Below are positions 62,422 through 64,000 of a stretch of 64,000 nucleotides of DNA, piece by piece. The first letter of the stretch is position 1; each line of letters starts with the position of its first letter. The notes beneath the pieces are model-generated. The model saw nothing but the letters and a program-made list of their open reading frames with translations, searched no databases and was not told where the DNA came from. The DNA comes from Colwellia_A sp047621305 (GTDB taxonomy: Bacteria; Pseudomonadota; Gammaproteobacteria; Enterobacterales; Alteromonadaceae): assembly GCA_047621305.1 (NCBI GenBank), contig JBLHNB010000014.1, positions 13,068 to 77,067 of the forward strand, in the 5' to 3' direction. The translations under genes were made by a program, and so were the position numbers.

Positions 62422-62769
62422 TTATATTTTACGTGCAAGCCGGTATGAGTCAATTATGGCTATGAACCAAATAATGACTAAAACATACATTTTAATAGTT
62501 AATTCTTGCGCATCGACGCCTACTGGAGAAGTTGATAATGATGCTGAAATTACAGAAATATCTAAGGGTATTTCGCCATTTTTAATGTGTTCGACAATAT
62601 TTTTTGCTTTGACGATAATCTCGCGAGTAATGAGATATAAAGGCACCGAAAAAATCGCAGCAAAAACAGCGCCGAAGACGTATTTTTTAAGGAAAAAATG
62701 TCCTACACCGGGATACACAAGTGCAGATAATAATGCTGCTTTTATTGGTTTCTTCAATTTACTACCCAA
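62422..62769 (-). CDS. Small membrane protein, unknown function
   Basis: 115 aa from a TTG at 62769 (no ATG nearby; start uncertain). Hydrophobic segments at about 10-25 (AALLSALVYPGVGHFFL), 30-46 (VFGAVFAAIFSVPLYLI) and 92-108 (MYVLVIIWFIAIIDSYRL). The PGVGHFFLKKY stretch resembles small TM2-type or related membrane proteins. Function unknown. Upstream of the GNAT gene. Confidence 0.65.
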   Translation of the reverse strand: MGSKLKKPIKAALLSALVYPGVGHFFLKKYVFGAVFAAIFSVPLYLITREIIVKAKNIVEHIKNGEIPLDISVISASLSTSPVGVDAQELTIKMYVLVIIWFIAIIDSYRLARKI

Positions 62770-63171
62770 TTTAACGTTCTAAATTAAATTTAAAAAATAC
62801 CTGCTCATGAAGTTTTGTCAAACTATCTATTAAATCAATAGATTAAGAAAAACATTAAAGAATCGTCTTGGTAACACAGCACAGGTACATGTGTGAAATT
62901 ATATAACGCAAGTGTTTATAAACGCCACTTAGGCAGCATATGCCATCGGCCGTTTTCCTGCGTCACAGAGTATTAGTGTTTGTAGTTATGTTACAAAAGT
63001 CAGCAACTACTTAAAAAGGCATTGTTGTTAAGCAATATTTTCCTGAATTCCTCAATATGATGCCTTTTGGTAACGCGTTACCTGTGATATATCACTATTT
63101 GACTGGGCATGTCGCTAGAGAGCTTATAAAGGTTCGGTTTGCTATAAATGTTTAAAATTTGAGATTAGAGG
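62770..63171. other. Intergenic stretch with a 14-bp palindrome
   Basis: 402 bases without a gene. Contains GGTAACGCGTTACC at 63069-63082; otherwise nothing recognised. Confidence 0.5.
63069..63082. promoter_or_regulatory. 14-bp perfect palindrome
   Basis: GGTAACGCGTTACC, related in design (ACGCGT core) to the palindrome upstream of pyrC (18499-18512). It lies about 90 bases beyond the 3' end of the SEC-C gene; function unknown. Confidence 0.35.
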
Positions 63172-63507
63172 TTATTGACTGCAACACTTTTTATATTTTT
63201 TGCCGCTGCCACATGAACATGGATCATTGCGGTTGGGTGTTTTGTCGAATCTAGTGGTCGTTATCTTGTGTAGTATGGCGTTAAGTTCAATGATGTTTTC
63301 TTCGATTGTATTATCTACACTTATATCTGCAAATAATCCATTTTCGGTAACTAACGTCGCGACTGCTAATTTTCTTTCATCGTTAGGAACAACTAACGTT
63401 AATGGATGTTTTTCAGTGCCAAGCTTAACGGTACGCTTAGTATTATAACCTGTTTTTACGTGGTTTTCTCTGGTGTGGATACGCCCTTTATAATACAGAT
63501 CGTGCAT
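63172..63507 (-). CDS. SEC-C metal-binding motif protein (PBPRA1643-like)
   Basis: 111 aa. The C terminus is a SEC-C zinc motif RNDPCSCGSGKKYKKCC, as at the end of SecA. The N-terminal ~85 residues (YYKGRIHTRENHVKTGYNTKRTVKLGTEKHPLTLVV...) match a small family of stand-alone SEC-C proteins known from marine gammaproteobacteria. Function unknown; SEC-C binds zinc and may contact other proteins. The start has CGGAG eight bases upstream. Confidence 0.88.
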   Translation of the reverse strand: MHDLYYKGRIHTRENHVKTGYNTKRTVKLGTEKHPLTLVVPNDERKLAVATLVTENGLFADISVDNTIEENIIELNAILHKITTTRFDKTPNRNDPCSCGSGKKYKKCCSQ

Positions 63508-63698
63508 GATGGAACTCCGCTAAATTAAATACATGTTTTGAGCGCGGCAGTATAACGTAAAGTAGTAAATACTCCGCCATATTTTTCCACGAAATGGCTA
63601 ATAACGGCCTATTTTAGGAAACTTATCCTATTCAATTTGATAACTAGCCCTGTGTAATTTAAATATTAGGCTGAAAATGGCTTTTATGTGTGATTTTT

Positions 63699-63721
63699 CA
63701 TGTTATGACAGCCATAACATG
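63699..63721. other. Perfect 9-bp inverted repeat
   Basis: CATGTTATG / CATAACATG with a 5-base loop. There is no T-run; possible operator or RNA hairpin. Confidence 0.5.
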
Positions 63722-63749
63722 TCCTTTTAATGCGACAAATTGAGTTGCG

Positions 63750-63781
63750 GATTTGGCTTGAAGATTTGGCTAGATTTGGCT
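63750..63781. repeat. Three direct copies of GATTTGGCT
   Basis: Copies at 63750-63758, 63763-63771 and 63773-63781, spaced 13 and 10 bases. Confidence 0.7.
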
Positions 63782-64000
63782 GACACTCATTCTAAATTTT
63801 CTAACTGCACATCATAAATATTTCAATAACTCGTCAACTGCCATAAATCATAAAGGTATTCGATAACATGCTGGCGTGCTAAAACAGTTTTTTAACGCCA
63901 TTTATCCTAAATTATCAAAATTTAAGCAACAGTGTTCCTCAGGAAATTCCTGATACAAAATAATAAAGAGGTTTGAGGGCGAACTTTTCAAGCAAACAAT

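Larger units (their letters stand above)
63508..64000. other. Gene-poor right end of the window
   Basis: 493 bases with no supported gene. Contains a 9-bp hairpin CATGTTATG / CATAACATG (63699-63721, loop ACAGC) and three copies of GATTTGGCT at 63750, 63763 and 63773. A gene beginning past the edge cannot be excluded. Confidence 0.5.

Overview
The window is a low-GC, intron-free, densely coded bacterial chromosome segment. It carries yejK-yejL-yejM, a divergent bioA/bioBFCD locus, an assimilatory nirB-nirD-transporter-kinase-nasA cluster, sppA, ansA and asnS, plus secreted proteases with C-terminal PPC domains. This combination points to a marine gammaproteobacterium of the Alteromonadales, most like Colwellia or Thalassotalea. 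That placement is inference from gene content and protein style; no database was searched.

Layout. 1-4.2 kb: the 3' end of fumC, then nhaA translationally coupled to a copper-type P1B ATPase. 4.2-7.6 kb is an accessory patch: a decayed ORF, a parDE toxin-antitoxin pair with a palindromic operator, a serine-recombinase fragment, a tyrosine recombinase, and a 30-residue membrane-peptide gene with its own hairpin leader and terminator lying between two imperfect direct repeats. 7.6-15.6 kb: mtfA and a four-gene SMC/kleisin/KITE/TOPRIM operon resembling Wadjet (JetABCD/MksBEFG) but in the order C-B-A-D. 15.6-21.9 kb: pyrC, a QueD-like gene and an M23 peptidase run straight into the SMC operon; yejK diverges from yejL-yejM, followed by tRNA-Pro(GGG). 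22-26.5 kb: a hybrid sensor kinase with two periplasmic binding domains, a double CDGSH iron-sulfur protein and an orphan HicB antitoxin. 26.8-31.1 kb: a secreted serine protease and a secreted metallocarboxypeptidase, each with two PPC domains.

31.2-36.3 kb: biotin synthesis genes around a shared promoter that holds a BirA-type operator and a second, unexplained 23-bp palindrome. 36.3-42.3 kb: asnS, a nitroreductase bracketed by two 159-bp MITE-like repeats, sppA and ansA, with a third related repeat after ansA. 42.6-52.3 kb: nitrate assimilation (nitrite reductase, NNP transporter, a PP2C/kinase fusion, nitrate reductase). 52.7-64 kb: DUF349 and DUF1315 proteins, an alanine/sodium symporter, a cytosolic-type M14 carboxypeptidase, a thioredoxin-like protein, an RRM protein, a frameshifted GFA-family gene, a GNAT acetyltransferase, a SEC-C protein and gene-poor stretches.

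The best candidates for something undescribed are the reordered SMC-nuclease operon joined to pyrC, the integrase-adjacent cassette encoding a tiny membrane peptide, and the MITE-like family.
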